64,000 nt of DNA from an uncultured Clostridia bacterium (GTDB taxonomy: Bacteria; Bacillota; Clostridia; TANB77; CAG-508): assembly GCA_944392605.1 (NCBI GenBank), contig CALXXE010000003.1, positions 62,001 to 126,000 of the forward strand. Reading direction: 5' to 3'. Position numbers and translations under genes: made by a program. The notes beneath the pieces were generated by a model. It made no database searches and was not told the origin of the DNA. It worked only from the letters and a program-made list of their open reading frames with translations. Below are positions 16,997-25,676 of the stretch, piece after piece (the first letter of the stretch is position 1; the number at the start of each line of letters is the position of its first letter).

Positions 16997-17911
16997 ATGG
17001 GAAAAGAAAAAGTAATAGTAATTTGTGGCCCAACAGCATCAGGAAAGACAGCATTATCAATAGAACTTGCAAAAAAAATAAATAGTGAAATTGTATCATG
17101 TGATTCTATGCAGATATATAAAGAAATGAATATTGGTACTGCAAAACCTACAAAAGAAGAAATGCAAGGAATAAAGCATTATATGATAGATATAATTTCA
17201 CCAGATGAAAGATATAGTGTTGCAGATTATAAAAAACAAGCAAAGGAAGCGATAAAAGAAATTTTAAGTAAAGGAAAGGTCCCAATAGTAGTTGGGGGTA
17301 CTGGACTTTATGTGGATAGTTTGATTTATGAAATAGATTATCCAGAAATAGAGTTTGATGAAAAATACAGAGAAGAATTAGATCAAGAAGTAGAAGAAAG
17401 AGGATTAGAGGCATTATATGAAAAAGCAAAAGAGATAGATGAAGAAGCAATAAAGAAGATAAGTCCAAATGATAAGAAAAGAATTTTAAGAATATTAGAG
17501 ATATATCATGCAACAGGAAAAAATAAAACAGAACAAGAAAAAGAATCAAGAAAAACGCCAGTGGAATTTGATTATAAAGTTTTTGCATTAAATATGGATA
17601 GGGAAAAATTATATGATAGAATAAATAAAAGAGTAGACATTATGATAGAAAATGGATTGATAGAAGAAGTTGAAAATATTTATAAAAAATATAATAAATT
17701 TCCAACAGCAATGCAAGGACTTGGATATAAAGAAGTAGTCCAATATTTAGAAAAAAGATTGACAAAAGAGGAAATGATTGAGAAAATAAAACAAGAAACT
17801 AGGAAGTTTGCAAAAAGACAACTAACATGGTTTAGAAAAAATAAGGAGACTATATGGCTTAATGCAGATGATACAATACAAAATAATATAAAAATTATTT
17901 TGGAGGGTTAA
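16997..17911 (+). CDS. miaA: tRNA dimethylallyltransferase MiaA
   Basis: 304 residues. It transfers the isopentenyl group to A37 of tRNAs reading UNN codons. Motifs: CGPTASGKTALSIELAKK, SCDSMQIYKEMNIGTAKP, HYMIDIISPDE, VVGGTGLYVDSLIY, and the C-terminal TAMQGLGYKEV and FAKRQLTWFRK. ATG 16997 is used; an in-frame GTG nine bases upstream is possible. Confidence 0.95.
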   Translation: MGKEKVIVICGPTASGKTALSIELAKKINSEIVSCDSMQIYKEMNIGTAKPTKEEMQGIKHYMIDIISPDERYSVADYKKQAKEAIKEILSKGKVPIVVGGTGLYVDSLIYEIDYPEIEFDEKYREELDQEVEERGLEALYEKAKEIDEEAIKKISPNDKKRILRILEIYHATGKNKTEQEKESRKTPVEFDYKVFALNMDREKLYDRINKRVDIMIENGLIEEVENIYKKYNKFPTAMQGLGYKEVVQYLEKRLTKEEMIEKIKQETRKFAKRQLTWFRKNKETIWLNADDTIQNNIKIILEG

Positions 17912-17913
17912 TT

Positions 17914-19173
17914 TTGGAAAAACAAGCGAAAAAAAAGAAGAAAATTAATAATAAAAAAGTTATTACAATTTCAATAATTCTTCTAATTTTAGCTATATAT
18001 ATAATATATGTAATATATTTGTTAATAAAACAGCCAACTAATGTATTTACAATTGAAGAAGGTAATTTGTATAAAGAAGAAACTGATGTAGGATATGTAA
18101 TTAGACATGAAACAGTTGTTAGAGGCGAGAATTATAAAAATGGAATGGAACAAATAATTACAGAAGGAGAAAGAGCTGCTGTTAATGAAAATATATTTAG
18201 ATATTATAGTACAAACGAGGAGAGCTTAAAAAATAAAATAGCAGAATTAGATACAAAGATACAAGCGGCTATGACAGAAAATACAGAATTATCTAATGGC
18301 TCTGATATGAAATTGTTAGAAGATCAGATTGATGAGCAAATAGAAAATATAAATAAAGTTACAGACTCAGCAAAACTAGAAGAAGAAAAAAAAGAAATTG
18401 ATAGTTTAGTAACTAAAAAGGCAAGGATAGCAGGTGAAGCAAGTCCACAAGGTTCATATTTAAGAGAGTTAATAGATGAAAGAAAGCAATATGAAAGTGA
18501 ACTGAATTCAGGTGCTGAATATGTAAAAGCGCCAATGAGTGGAATTGTTTCATATAGAGTTGATGGATTAGAAGATGTATTGACACCAGATAACTTTAGT
18601 AATTTTAGTAAAGAATATCTAGAAAGCTTAGATTTAAGCACGGGTAAAATAGTTGCAACAAATAATGAATCAGGTAAAGTAATAGATAATTTCTATTGTT
18701 ATATAGCAACTATTACATCATCAGAAGAGGCAAAGCAGGCTGAAGTTGGAGATAGAGTTAAAGTAAGGCTTTCAAATAATGCAGAAGCAGATGCGGAAAT
18801 TACTAATATTATAAAGGAAGATGACGGAGATATAATATTAATTCTTAAACTAACAGAGCAAATAGAAGAATTAATTAATTATAGAAAAATAACATTTGAC
18901 TTAATTTGGTGGGATGCAAGTGGATTAAAAGTTCCAAATCAGGCAATTGTAAGTGAAAATGACTTGAATTATGTTGTAAGAAATAGAGCAGGATATTTAA
19001 GCAAAATATTAGTAAAGGTAGAAAGACAAGGAGATAAATATTCAATTATAGATTCATATACTACTGAAGAATTAAGAGAATTAGGATTCTCAGATACAGA
19101 AATTGCTAACTATAAGAAGATTTCACTTTATGATGAAATACAAATTAATCCAGATCTTAGTAAAGTTGAATAA
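17914..19173 (+). CDS. HlyD-like membrane-anchored protein
   Basis: 419 residues from TTG 17914 behind TGGAGGG. A lysine-rich start is followed by one helix at 17-38. The exterior part has a coiled-coil hairpin (about 100-190) between two halves of a lipoyl/barrel domain (VRGENYKNGM..., VKAPMSGIVSYRVDGLE, VGDRVKVRLSN). This is the adaptor architecture of HlyD-family proteins, but no transporter or ABC partner is adjacent. Its place just before sepF is common in clostridia and hints at a cell-envelope or division role. It starts three bases after miaA. Confidence 0.7.
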   Translation: MEKQAKKKKKINNKKVITISIILLILAIYIIYVIYLLIKQPTNVFTIEEGNLYKEETDVGYVIRHETVVRGENYKNGMEQIITEGERAAVNENIFRYYSTNEESLKNKIAELDTKIQAAMTENTELSNGSDMKLLEDQIDEQIENINKVTDSAKLEEEKKEIDSLVTKKARIAGEASPQGSYLRELIDERKQYESELNSGAEYVKAPMSGIVSYRVDGLEDVLTPDNFSNFSKEYLESLDLSTGKIVATNNESGKVIDNFYCYIATITSSEEAKQAEVGDRVKVRLSNNAEADAEITNIIKEDDGDIILILKLTEQIEELINYRKITFDLIWWDASGLKVPNQAIVSENDLNYVVRNRAGYLSKILVKVERQGDKYSIIDSYTTEELRELGFSDTEIANYKKISLYDEIQINPDLSKVE

Positions 19174-19226
19174 TGTTACAAAAATATTACAGAAATATTA
19201 AAATTTAATAACATTCGAAAAAAATA

Positions 19227-19255
19227 TTGACAATATGACAAAAAAAGTAGATACT
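19227..19255 (+). promoter_or_regulatory. Promoter of sepF-divIVA
   Basis: TTGACA at 19227, 17-base spacer, GATACT at 19250. The -10 is imperfect. Confidence 0.6.
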
Positions 19256-19303
19256 TAAAGACGTAAATACAAAATAACAAAGGAAAATTTAGGAGGTTTT
19301 TTT

Positions 19304-19801
19304 ATGTCAGGAGCATTGATGAACAAAGTATGGGATTTATTCGGAATGGATAGAGCAGAAGAAGAGGAAGATTACGAGAATGAAGACGTATATGGATATG
19401 AAGACGAAGAGGATGAAGAACAAGAAGGAAGAGGATTATTTGGTAGAAAAAACAAAGATAATAAAGTTGTAAATATGCCACAACAACAAACAAATGGTAA
19501 TGCAATAAAAATGGTAATATCACAACCAACATCTTTTGAACAATCAGATGAAATTTGTTCTTTCTTAAAAGAAAGAAAATCTGTAATTGTTAATTTAGAG
19601 TATGTTAACAAAGATGTAGCTAGAAGAATTGTTGACTTTATTAGTGGTGGAGTATATGCATTAGATGGATATATTCAAAAAGTTTCTAATTCAATATTCT
19701 TAGTTGCACCATCAAACTATGAAATTACAAATGAAATGGCAAGAGAGGAAATGAAAAACAAGCTATCAGTTTCATGGCTTAAAAATAATGGAATAAATTA
19801 A
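19304..19801 (+). CDS. sepF: Cell division protein SepF
   Basis: 165 residues with AGGAGG before the ATG. SepF anchors FtsZ rings to the membrane. The N-terminal amphipathic helix (LMNKVWDLFGM) is followed by an acidic Glu/Asp/Tyr linker (residues 20-48) and the core SepF fold with KMVISQPTSFEQSDEI, IVNLEYVNKDVARRIVDFIS and GVYALDGYIQKVSNSIFLVA. Confidence 0.93.
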   Translation: MSGALMNKVWDLFGMDRAEEEEDYENEDVYGYEDEEDEEQEGRGLFGRKNKDNKVVNMPQQQTNGNAIKMVISQPTSFEQSDEICSFLKERKSVIVNLEYVNKDVARRIVDFISGGVYALDGYIQKVSNSIFLVAPSNYEITNEMAREEMKNKLSVSWLKNNGIN

Positions 19802-19826
19802 TAGATATCCATAGGGGAGGAATACG

Positions 19827-20285
19827 ATGATTACACCATTAGATATAGAAAATAAAAGATTTTCAAAACAAATGATGAATGGATATAGTGTAGAAGAAGT
19901 TGATGACTTTTTAGATGAATTAACTGCTGATTATTCAAAAAACTATAAGGAAAATTCAGAATTAAAATCAAAAGTAGAAGAATTAAATAAAAGTTTAGAA
20001 CATTATAAAAGTATTGAATCAACTTTAAACAATACTTTAGTAATGGCTCAAAGCACAGCAGAAGATATCAAGAAAGTTGCTCAACAACAAGCAGATCAAA
20101 TAATTAATGAAGCTAAATCAAATGCTCAAAAACAAGTAGATGAGTTAAACAATGAATTAATTCTAAAAACAAAAGAAGTAGATGACGTAAAAAAACAATT
20201 CGATATCTATAAAGCTAAAATGGAATCTCTTTTAATTTCTCAATTAGAGTTATTAAAAGATATTAACAAAGAAGATAATGTTTAG
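19827..20285 (+). CDS. divIVA: DivIVA-family cell division/polarity protein
   Basis: 152 residues. The N-terminal membrane-curvature domain is typical (ITPLDIENKRFSKQMMNGYS, VEEVDDFLDEL), followed by a long coiled coil from about residue 35 to the end. It lies 25 bases after sepF, the conserved order in Gram-positives. Confidence 0.93.
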   Translation: MITPLDIENKRFSKQMMNGYSVEEVDDFLDELTADYSKNYKENSELKSKVEELNKSLEHYKSIESTLNNTLVMAQSTAEDIKKVAQQQADQIINEAKSNAQKQVDELNNELILKTKEVDDVKKQFDIYKAKMESLLISQLELLKDINKEDNV

Positions 20286-20316
20286 TGAGGCAATTTGTCT
20301 CACTCTTTTCTTTTTA
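20284..20316 (+). terminator. Terminator of sepF-divIVA
   Basis: AGTGAG / CTCACT stem followed by CTTTTCTTTTT. Confidence 0.8.
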
Positions 20317-20324
20317 GGAAATTT

Positions 20325-20412
20325 AGCAAGTTTTTAGATTTAAGCAGAGCTTACCAGTAGTTTTACTACCTTTTATTTCCCTACGTAAAACTACTTAATC
20401 TAAAAACTTGCT
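20325..20412. other. Large two-stem hairpin after divIVA
   Basis: The outer arms AGCAAGTTTTTAGATTTAAG and CTTAATCTAAAAACTTGCT pair over 19 bases with one bulged T. The inner arms AGTAGTTTTAC and GTAAAACTACT pair over 11 bases. The whole is 88 bases and lies after the terminator, so it is not simply that terminator. It could be a small structured RNA, a cruciform or the footprint of a mobile element. Confidence 0.55.
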
Positions 20413-20711
20413 TATTGTATAATAAATTTTAAAAGTAAACAATAAAAAATAAATAAAGTTCAAGTAAAAATAAAATGTAATAATCTTGTAATAAAAATGT
20501 AAAATAAAAAGGTAAAAAAGGCATTTACAAATACTATAATTATGTGTAAAATAAATACGTAAAAGATAATAGCAAACGATTAAAAGTAAGTCTTTATTTT
20601 TTTAGTGCAAACACAACAAAAATGACGTAAAAGAAAAAATAGAAAATAAAAGTAAAGAAGAATAAAAATAAAAAATAAGGAAAAACTAAAGAAAAAAGGG
20701 AGAAAACTAAA
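20413..20711. other. AT-rich leader of the 20712 gene, no gene seen
   Basis: Extremely A-rich DNA with repeated GTAAAA/AATAAA motifs. No ORF, hairpin or clear consensus promoter was found. A GGGAG ribosome-binding site lies just before 20712. Confidence 0.5.
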
Positions 20712-21887
20712 ATGAAGAAAATAGGAAAAGAATTAAAAAGAAAACAAAAAGAAGAAAAATTTAAACTAAAAGAAAACGAAGGTATTACACTAATTGCATT
20801 AGTGATAACAATAATAGTCCTTCTAATCTTAGCAGGAATAAGTATAGCAATGCTAACAGGAGAAAATGGAATACTAAGTCAGGCAACAAAAGCAAAAGAA
20901 GAGACAGAAAAGGCACAAGTAAATGAAGCATTAATTTTAGAAGAATATAATAAGTTTTTAAATAATGCAATAGGAGAAACAACACCAGAGGAGCCAGAAG
21001 GGCCTCCAAAAGATGACCAAGGCTTTTTTGAAGAAAATAGTACAATAAATGGAGAAAAAGGAACAGCAATGAATCCGATAATACCAGGAGGATTTAAGCC
21101 AGTAGATACAGACACATCAACTTGGGGAGATGGTTCATCAGCACCAACAGAGAAAAACGTAAATAATGGTTTGGTAATTCAAGATAAAGTAGGAAATGAA
21201 TTTGTATGGATACCAGTAAAAAGTGAAGCTGAATATGCAAGAGATAGAAGTTATGAAAGCACAAGTATTTCGGCTGGAGCTTATACAGACATAGGGTATT
21301 TACCAGATGGAATGGAAACAGGAGATAACACAGAAAATGAACGTGTTGAAACAAATGCAGTTGTGAGTAAAGGAGGCTTTTATATATCAAGATTTGAAGC
21401 TGGAAGAGAAGATAATGGAATAGTAAGTAAAAAAAGTGTGGGCGGGATAATGCCGGACAACTTTGGTAGCAATGAGAATCTGAAAAGTATTGCAAAAGAA
21501 TTTAGTGGAGATAATGAAAACATAAAAAGTGCTTTATGTTCTGGAATACAATGGGATATAACCATGAAATTTGTAAATGGAAAATTAGATGGAACAGGAA
21601 AAACATTTAATGTAAAAGAATTTAATAGGAATAGACATAGTGATATAATTGAAGCATCTACGGGAGAGAATGAAGCTGATAAAGTTTGTAACATATATGA
21701 TTTAGAAGGAAATTGCGTAGAATATGTAGCAGAAAAGACGAATTATAATAATGAAGAAGAATGTGTAGTAAGGGGAGGCGTTCGCTATGTTTCCAATCCA
21801 CAAACAGCCTCAGGTCGTTCAACTCAAGATGATATGGGATTATCAAATGTTGACTGTACATGCCGATTTGTACTATATGTAATGTAA
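20712..21887 (+). CDS. Prepilin-like surface protein with FGE/C-type-lectin-like C-terminus
   Basis: 391 residues. After a basic start, residues 25-55 are a prepilin-like segment (GITLIALVITIIVLLILAGI, then SIAMLTGENGIL). Residues 150-391 look like a formylglycine-generating-enzyme-type C-type-lectin fold: GNEFVWIPVKSEAEYARD, GGFYISRFEAGRED, CSGIQWDITMKFV, NIYDLEGNCVEYVAEK, VVRGGVRY and a final TCRFVLYV. The last 110 bases switch to GC-rich codons (CGC, CGT, TCC, GCC) unlike the rest of the gene, the usual look of a DGR variable repeat. No matching template repeat is in the window; the TR at 62232 encodes a different lectin type. Confidence 0.7.
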   Translation: MKKIGKELKRKQKEEKFKLKENEGITLIALVITIIVLLILAGISIAMLTGENGILSQATKAKEETEKAQVNEALILEEYNKFLNNAIGETTPEEPEGPPKDDQGFFEENSTINGEKGTAMNPIIPGGFKPVDTDTSTWGDGSSAPTEKNVNNGLVIQDKVGNEFVWIPVKSEAEYARDRSYESTSISAGAYTDIGYLPDGMETGDNTENERVETNAVVSKGGFYISRFEAGREDNGIVSKKSVGGIMPDNFGSNENLKSIAKEFSGDNENIKSALCSGIQWDITMKFVNGKLDGTGKTFNVKEFNRNRHSDIIEASTGENEADKVCNIYDLEGNCVEYVAEKTNYNNEEECVVRGGVRYVSNPQTASGRSTQDDMGLSNVDCTCRFVLYVM

Positions 21888-22068
21888 ATAGTAGAAAAAT
21901 ATCGAAATGAAGGCAACAAAAAGCCAATTGCTTTAGATAGGCTGTTTAAAAAGTAGATATTTTAAATTCAAAGAGAACATTGTCAACCACCGTGTATTAA
22001 AGTCAGGGAAATTTCATCGATTATTACAAGATTATAATATTTCCAATAAATAGGAATCGTTTATTAAG

Positions 22069-22101
22069 CAGTTAAACATATTTGATTTAACTGTTTTTTT
22101 C
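22069..22101 (+). terminator. Terminator-like hairpin
   Basis: CAGTTAAA / TTTAACTG stem with TTTTTTT following; no intact gene just upstream apart from the 20712 gene, 180 bases away. Confidence 0.6.
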
Positions 22102-22122
22102 TTATCTTCTCATAAATATTGT

Positions 22123-22262
22123 TTATGAATACTTATAGCTCCCTTTCTGAATATATTCATATTTTTGACTATATAGCCTACAATTATCTTCAACAAAACT
22201 TACATCTAATATGTGATGCATACTTTCTATTCTTCAATGATTTCTCGTGTATGATAATAATT
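22123..22262 (-). pseudogene. Decayed ISAs1-family transposase C-terminus
   Basis: On the minus strand one frame reads RIESMHHILDVSFVEDNCRL, closely matching the HWxIENxLHWxLDVxFxED motif of ISAs1/H-repeat transposases that contains the catalytic Glu. The codon for the motif's Trp is now TGA, and nothing of the remaining 300 residues is left. It is an old insertion-sequence scar. Confidence 0.6.
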
Positions 22263-22553
22263 TTTCAGTACTTGCATTTTTACTGCTAGAATTATTAGAT
22301 TAAAAAATTTCTAATAATTTCTTTTTGTTAATTTTCTTGTTTTAATTATATAAAATGTAGAAAATAGTAATAATAACTTGATATTTCTTATCTCCTATGG
22401 AATAATATTACAGAAATGTTAAACGTATGTTACATTTGTATTAATGATATTGACTGACATAAAAATAAATAATAAAATAAATATGGATATGTAATAAAAA
22501 ATAGAAGAAGAGGAAGAATATAAAAATGATAATACATGAAAGCCTTGTGGCTG

Positions 22554-22571
22554 TATATATATATATATATA
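22554..22571. repeat. TA dinucleotide repeat
   Basis: Nine TA units, inside non-coding DNA; the length may vary between strains. Confidence 0.8.
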
Positions 22572-22618
22572 CAAGTAAGTTATTAGTAAATAATAAAGTG
22601 AATAAAAATATAGAAAAA

Positions 22619-22664
22619 GATAGTAATGAAACCTAAAAAATAGGTTTTATTGCTGTCTTTTTTG
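22619..22664 (+). terminator. Terminator-like hairpin
   Basis: GATAGTAATGAAACCT pairs with AGGTTTTATTGCTGTC (with G-U pairs), then TTTTTT. Sits 64 bases before the truncated prepilin-like gene. Confidence 0.6.
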
Positions 22665-22727
22665 AGTCTAAAAAAGTTATTAAGTTTTTTTATTTATAAA
22701 AATAACAAAATACGAGGAGGAAAAGAA

Positions 22728-22799
22728 ATGAAAGGAAAACTAAAACAAGTAAAAGGAATTACGCTTATTGCCTTGGTAATAACAATGCTTGTCCACTAA
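22728..22799 (+). pseudogene. Prepilin-like gene cut after about 20 codons, likely ICE left junction
   Basis: GAGGAGG precedes ATG 22728. The product starts like the proteins at 20712 and 59983 (KGITLIALVIT) but runs out of homology after GTAATAACAAT and stops at 22799. The intact genes continue with the rest of the hydrophobic helix. The break at about 22788 is followed within 160 bases by the first ICE-type genes, so insertion of the ICE into this gene is the simplest reading. The rest of the gene would lie beyond the window. Confidence 0.65.
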
Positions 22800-22886
22800 G
22801 TATAACGATAAAAGTGAGTAATATCAATGGCTGAGAGTATCCTCAAAAAATAAACATATGAAATTAATAAAAAAATTATAATATAT

Positions 22887-22915
22887 TTGACTTTTTGGCA
22901 TAATTATACTATTAT
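22887..22915 (+). promoter_or_regulatory. Promoter at the ICE left end
   Basis: TTGACT at 22887, 17-base spacer, TATTAT at 22910, reading into the 22948 gene. Confidence 0.5.
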
Positions 22916-22947
22916 ATAAAAAAATAGGTATAAGGAGAAAAGAAAAT

Positions 22948-23091
22948 ATGAAAAAAATAAAAGTTAAAATAAATGAAGAAGAAAAAAGTGTAATTATGCA
23001 TGCATTAGTAGAAAAAAGAAATAAACAGATAAAAGAAAATAGACCACCAGAACCAGTAAACGAATTAATAATGAAATTAATGAACAAATAA
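22948..23091 (+). CDS. Small ICE protein, 47 residues
   Basis: TAAGGAG lies seven bases before the ATG. The peptide has a basic start (KKIKVKINEEEKSVIMHAL) and ends PVNELIMKLMNK. It resembles the small protein at 44204 (EYGLIINALNEFR...VVNELLIKLLN), so the two are probably diverged copies of one small ICE family. Function is unknown. It is followed at once by a terminator. Confidence 0.65.
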   Translation: MKKIKVKINEEEKSVIMHALVEKRNKQIKENRPPEPVNELIMKLMNK

Positions 23092-23101
23092 TCTTACATA
23101 A

Positions 23102-23131
23102 AAAAGCTAATCGAAAGATTGGCTTTTTTTT
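23102..23131 (+). terminator. Terminator after the small ICE gene
   Basis: AAAGCTAATC / GATTGGCTTT stem with T-run. Confidence 0.85.
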
Positions 23132-23148
23132 GTTGAAAGGAGAGCAAA

Positions 23149-23442
23149 ATGAAAAACAAAGAAGCAATTCAATATTTGAATAATTTACAAAGAGGAATGT
23201 TTTGTACAGTAAATATACCATTATTTAATAATGAAAAAATGCCTATTACTGTTATGTATATCGGCAAAGATAGGCAAGGCAGATATAATTTTATAGATAC
23301 AGGAAGATTTATTATGTCTAGGGAATTTATAGAACAAAAGGAAATATCAATAAATAAATCTTATGATGAGGAAAAGGCTATGGAAATATATTCAAAATTT
23401 CGTAGACAAAATATGAAAAAGAAAAAAGAAAGGAGTAGATAG
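23149..23442 (+). CDS. ICE hypothetical protein
   Basis: 97 residues with GAAAGGAGAG before the ATG. A short beta-rich core (MFCTVNIPLF, TVMYIGKDRQGRYNFIDTGR) is followed by a lysine/arginine-rich tail. No family is recognised. Six bases before the next gene, same unit. Confidence 0.6.
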   Translation: MKNKEAIQYLNNLQRGMFCTVNIPLFNNEKMPITVMYIGKDRQGRYNFIDTGRFIMSREFIEQKEISINKSYDEEKAMEIYSKFRRQNMKKKKERSR

Positions 23443-23447
23443 CAATA

Positions 23448-23798
23448 ATGAGAAGTAATTATTCATTGGAATATGACAGAGAAAAATTATTTAATAGTAC
23501 AAGATTACAAGAATATGATAGAGAGGGACAAAATTATTTTTTGGGGTATCTAATAAGAAAGAATTATAATTTTCAAATCAAAGACAATAAAATTGTATTT
23601 GTTGATATTTTTACAAAAAAAATGATAAATAGTATCATAAATCAATACAATAATGAAATGCAAAGAAATAATATAAATACAAAACTAGGAGCAATAAAAG
23701 ATATTGAAGTAATGGGAACAGAAGAATATAAGGAGATATTAGAAAAGAAGTTAAAAGAATTAGAGGAAAAACCTAAAAGTAAATATAGAGAAAGATAA
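23448..23798 (+). CDS. ICE hypothetical protein
   Basis: 116 residues; charged, helical second half (KEILEKKLKELEEKP). No recognised domain. It closes the small leading operon of the ICE and is followed by a terminator. Confidence 0.6.
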   Translation: MRSNYSLEYDREKLFNSTRLQEYDREGQNYFLGYLIRKNYNFQIKDNKIVFVDIFTKKMINSIINQYNNEMQRNNINTKLGAIKDIEVMGTEEYKEILEKKLKELEEKPKSKYRER

Positions 23799-23806
23799 AT
23801 TTTAAT

Positions 23807-23838
23807 AAACAAATCAAGTTTTATATTGATTTGTTTTT
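23807..23838 (+). terminator. Terminator before parA
   Basis: AAACAAATCAA / TTGATTTGTTT stem with T-run. Confidence 0.8.
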
Positions 23839-23885
23839 TACATACCTTCTTAAAGAAGGCTAATAATCAAGAAAGGAGGAAAAAA

Positions 23886-24708
23886 GTGTCAAAGTGTAAA
23901 GTGATTGCCATTGCTAACCAAAAACGGGGGAGTTGGAAAGACAACAACAACAATAAATCTAGGAAATGGATTAGTAAGAAAAGGAAAAAAAGTGTTATTA
24001 ATTGATTTAGATCCACAGGGAGATTTAACAGTTTCTATGGGATTTAAAAATAATGATAACATAGATAAAACAATAAAAACATTATTAGGAAAAGTAATAC
24101 ATGAAATTCCTATTGAAAAAAATGAAGGTATATTAACAAACAGTGAAGGAATAGACCTAATTCCAGCAAATATTGAACTCGAAGCATTAGAAACGACTAT
24201 GATTAAATATATAAATAATGAAAATGTTTTAAAAAAATACATTAATTCAATAAAAGAAAATTATGATTATATATTAATTGATTGCAGACCATCTTTAGGG
24301 CTACTAACAATAAATGCTTTAGTAGCGTCAGATAGTGTTATAATACCAGTTCAGCCTCAATACTTACCATTAAAGGGGATGACACAATTAATTCAAACAA
24401 TAGACAAAACAAGAGTACAAATAAATCCTAGATTAAAAATTGAAGGGATTTTATTTACTTTAGCAGATATGAAAACAAGATTAGCAAAAGTTTCAATACA
24501 AACCTTAAAAAATAACTATAGCAAAAGAATAAAAATATTTAATACCATAATTCCCGTTGGAGTAAAAGTGGCTGAAAGCACTTTAGATGGAAAAAGTGTA
24601 TATGCTTATGACAAAAATAGTAAACCATCATTAGCTTATGAGGAATTTACAAAGGAGGTGTTAAAAAATAGCGAAAGAGATAAATCTAGATCTTCCGAAT
24701 GTAGATGA
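23886..24708 (+). CDS. parA: ParA-family partition ATPase, needs a +1 shift at CGG 23925
   Basis: The start GTG 23886 follows GAAAGGAGG. Frame 0 reads KVIAIANQK, then CGG at 23925 and a stop 26 codons on. Skipping the C gives KGGVGKTTTT, the deviant Walker A of ParA/Soj, so the extra base sits in the middle of the ATP site. The corrected 273-residue protein has LLIDLDPQGDLT, DYILIDCRPSLGLLTINAL and PVQPQYLPLKGM in the expected places. ParA with ParB maintains the excised element. It overlaps the proposed parB start by 41 bases. Confidence 0.88.
23925..23927 (+). other. In-frame CGG, +1 site 3 (parA Walker A)
   Basis: AAA CGG GGG AGT in frame 0; AAA (C) GGG GGA GTT GGA restores KGGVGKT. This is the only site where the shifted glycine codon is GGG. 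Confidence 0.85.
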
Positions 24709-25594
24709 ATTATTCAAACTTAGTACTAACAAAGGAAAAACAGAAACAGTTGTAATGATTCCAATAAATGAAATATCAAATTTTCCTAATCATCCTTTTA
24801 AAATAAAAGATGATGAGAAAATGATAGAAACTGTTGCAAGTGTAAAAAAACATGGTGTAATATTTCCTGCAATAGTCAGAGAAAAAGATGGTGGAGGATA
24901 TGAAATGATTTCTGGTCATAGAAGAAAAAGAGCCTGTCAACTAGCAGATATAAAGGAAATGCCATGTATTGTGAGAAAATTAACAGATGAAGAAGCTACA
25001 ATTCTTATGGTTGATACGAATGTCCAAAGAGAAGAAATTTTACCAAGTGAAAGAGCATTTGCTTTTAAAATGAAGTTAGATGCAATAAAGAAACAAGGAA
25101 AAAGGGTAGATTTAACTTCTACTCCAGTGGGGGAGAAGTTATCAGTAGATATTATTGCTGAAGAGTTTGGAATGGGTAGAGAACAAGTAAGAAGATTTAT
25201 AAGGCTAACAGAACTTAATAAAGGGTTATTAAAATTAGTAGATGATAAAAAGATAGCTTTAAGACCAGCAGTAGAAATTTCTTATATGTCAAAATTTGAC
25301 CAAGAAGAATTATTAGATGCAATACAATTAAATGAAGCAACACCATCTGAAAAACAAGCAAAAGAAATGAGGCAATTAAGTGAAAAAGGTATATTAGAGA
25401 GAGATAAAATAGAAGAAATTTTGAATGAAGAAAAACCTAACCAAAAAGAGCAAATAAAATTTAAAGTTGAAAGCGTCAAAGAGTATTTTCCTAAAGGTTA
25501 TGGAACGAAACAAATGGAAGAAATTATAAAAAAACTATTAAAGAATTATCAAATGCAGTGGCAGAGAAAACTTAATGATAGAGAAATAAGATAA
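24668..25594 (+). CDS. parB: ParB-family partition protein, probable AUA start
   Basis: ParB/Spo0J nuclease-like domain with NFPNHPF, VREKDGGGYEMISGHRRKRA, DTNVQREEILPSERAFAFKM and an HTH region (DIIAEEFGMGREQVRRFIRL). The first ATG, 24755, would omit the family's conserved leader. Upstream in frame the sequence reads AKEINLDLPNVDELFKL directly after ATA at 24668, nine bases from AGGAGG. No ATG, GTG or TTG exists in that stretch, and a stop lies two codons before. AUA is therefore the likely initiator, giving 308 residues. Confidence 0.85.
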   Translation: MAKEINLDLPNVDELFKLSTNKGKTETVVMIPINEISNFPNHPFKIKDDEKMIETVASVKKHGVIFPAIVREKDGGGYEMISGHRRKRACQLADIKEMPCIVRKLTDEEATILMVDTNVQREEILPSERAFAFKMKLDAIKKQGKRVDLTSTPVGEKLSVDIIAEEFGMGREQVRRFIRLTELNKGLLKLVDDKKIALRPAVEISYMSKFDQEELLDAIQLNEATPSEKQAKEMRQLSEKGILERDKIEEILNEEKPNQKEQIKFKVESVKEYFPKGYGTKQMEEIIKKLLKNYQMQWQRKLNDREIR

Positions 25595-25676
25595 AATGTG
25601 GGAGTACAAAAAAATATATATATTTGAAAATAATAAAACAAAGTAGTAAAATAGAATAAAAAGGAGTTGTTTTATT

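Larger units (their letters stand above)
21888..22727. other. Non-coding, decayed region
   Basis: No intact gene. It holds a possible short ORF remnant near 21960-22052 (FKFKENIVNHRV...), a hairpin with T-run at 22069, an ISAs1-type transposase remnant on the minus strand, a TA repeat at 22554-22571 and a second terminator-like hairpin at 22619-22664. Confidence 0.6.

Noticed and set aside
21960..22052. Short open stretch with HRVLKSGKFHRLLQDYN as a transposase fragment
   Set aside because: No family match I can name and no start; left as unassigned remnant.
22554..22571. TA repeat as a phase-variation switch
   Set aside because: It lies in non-coding DNA with no promoter spacing or reading frame it could alter.
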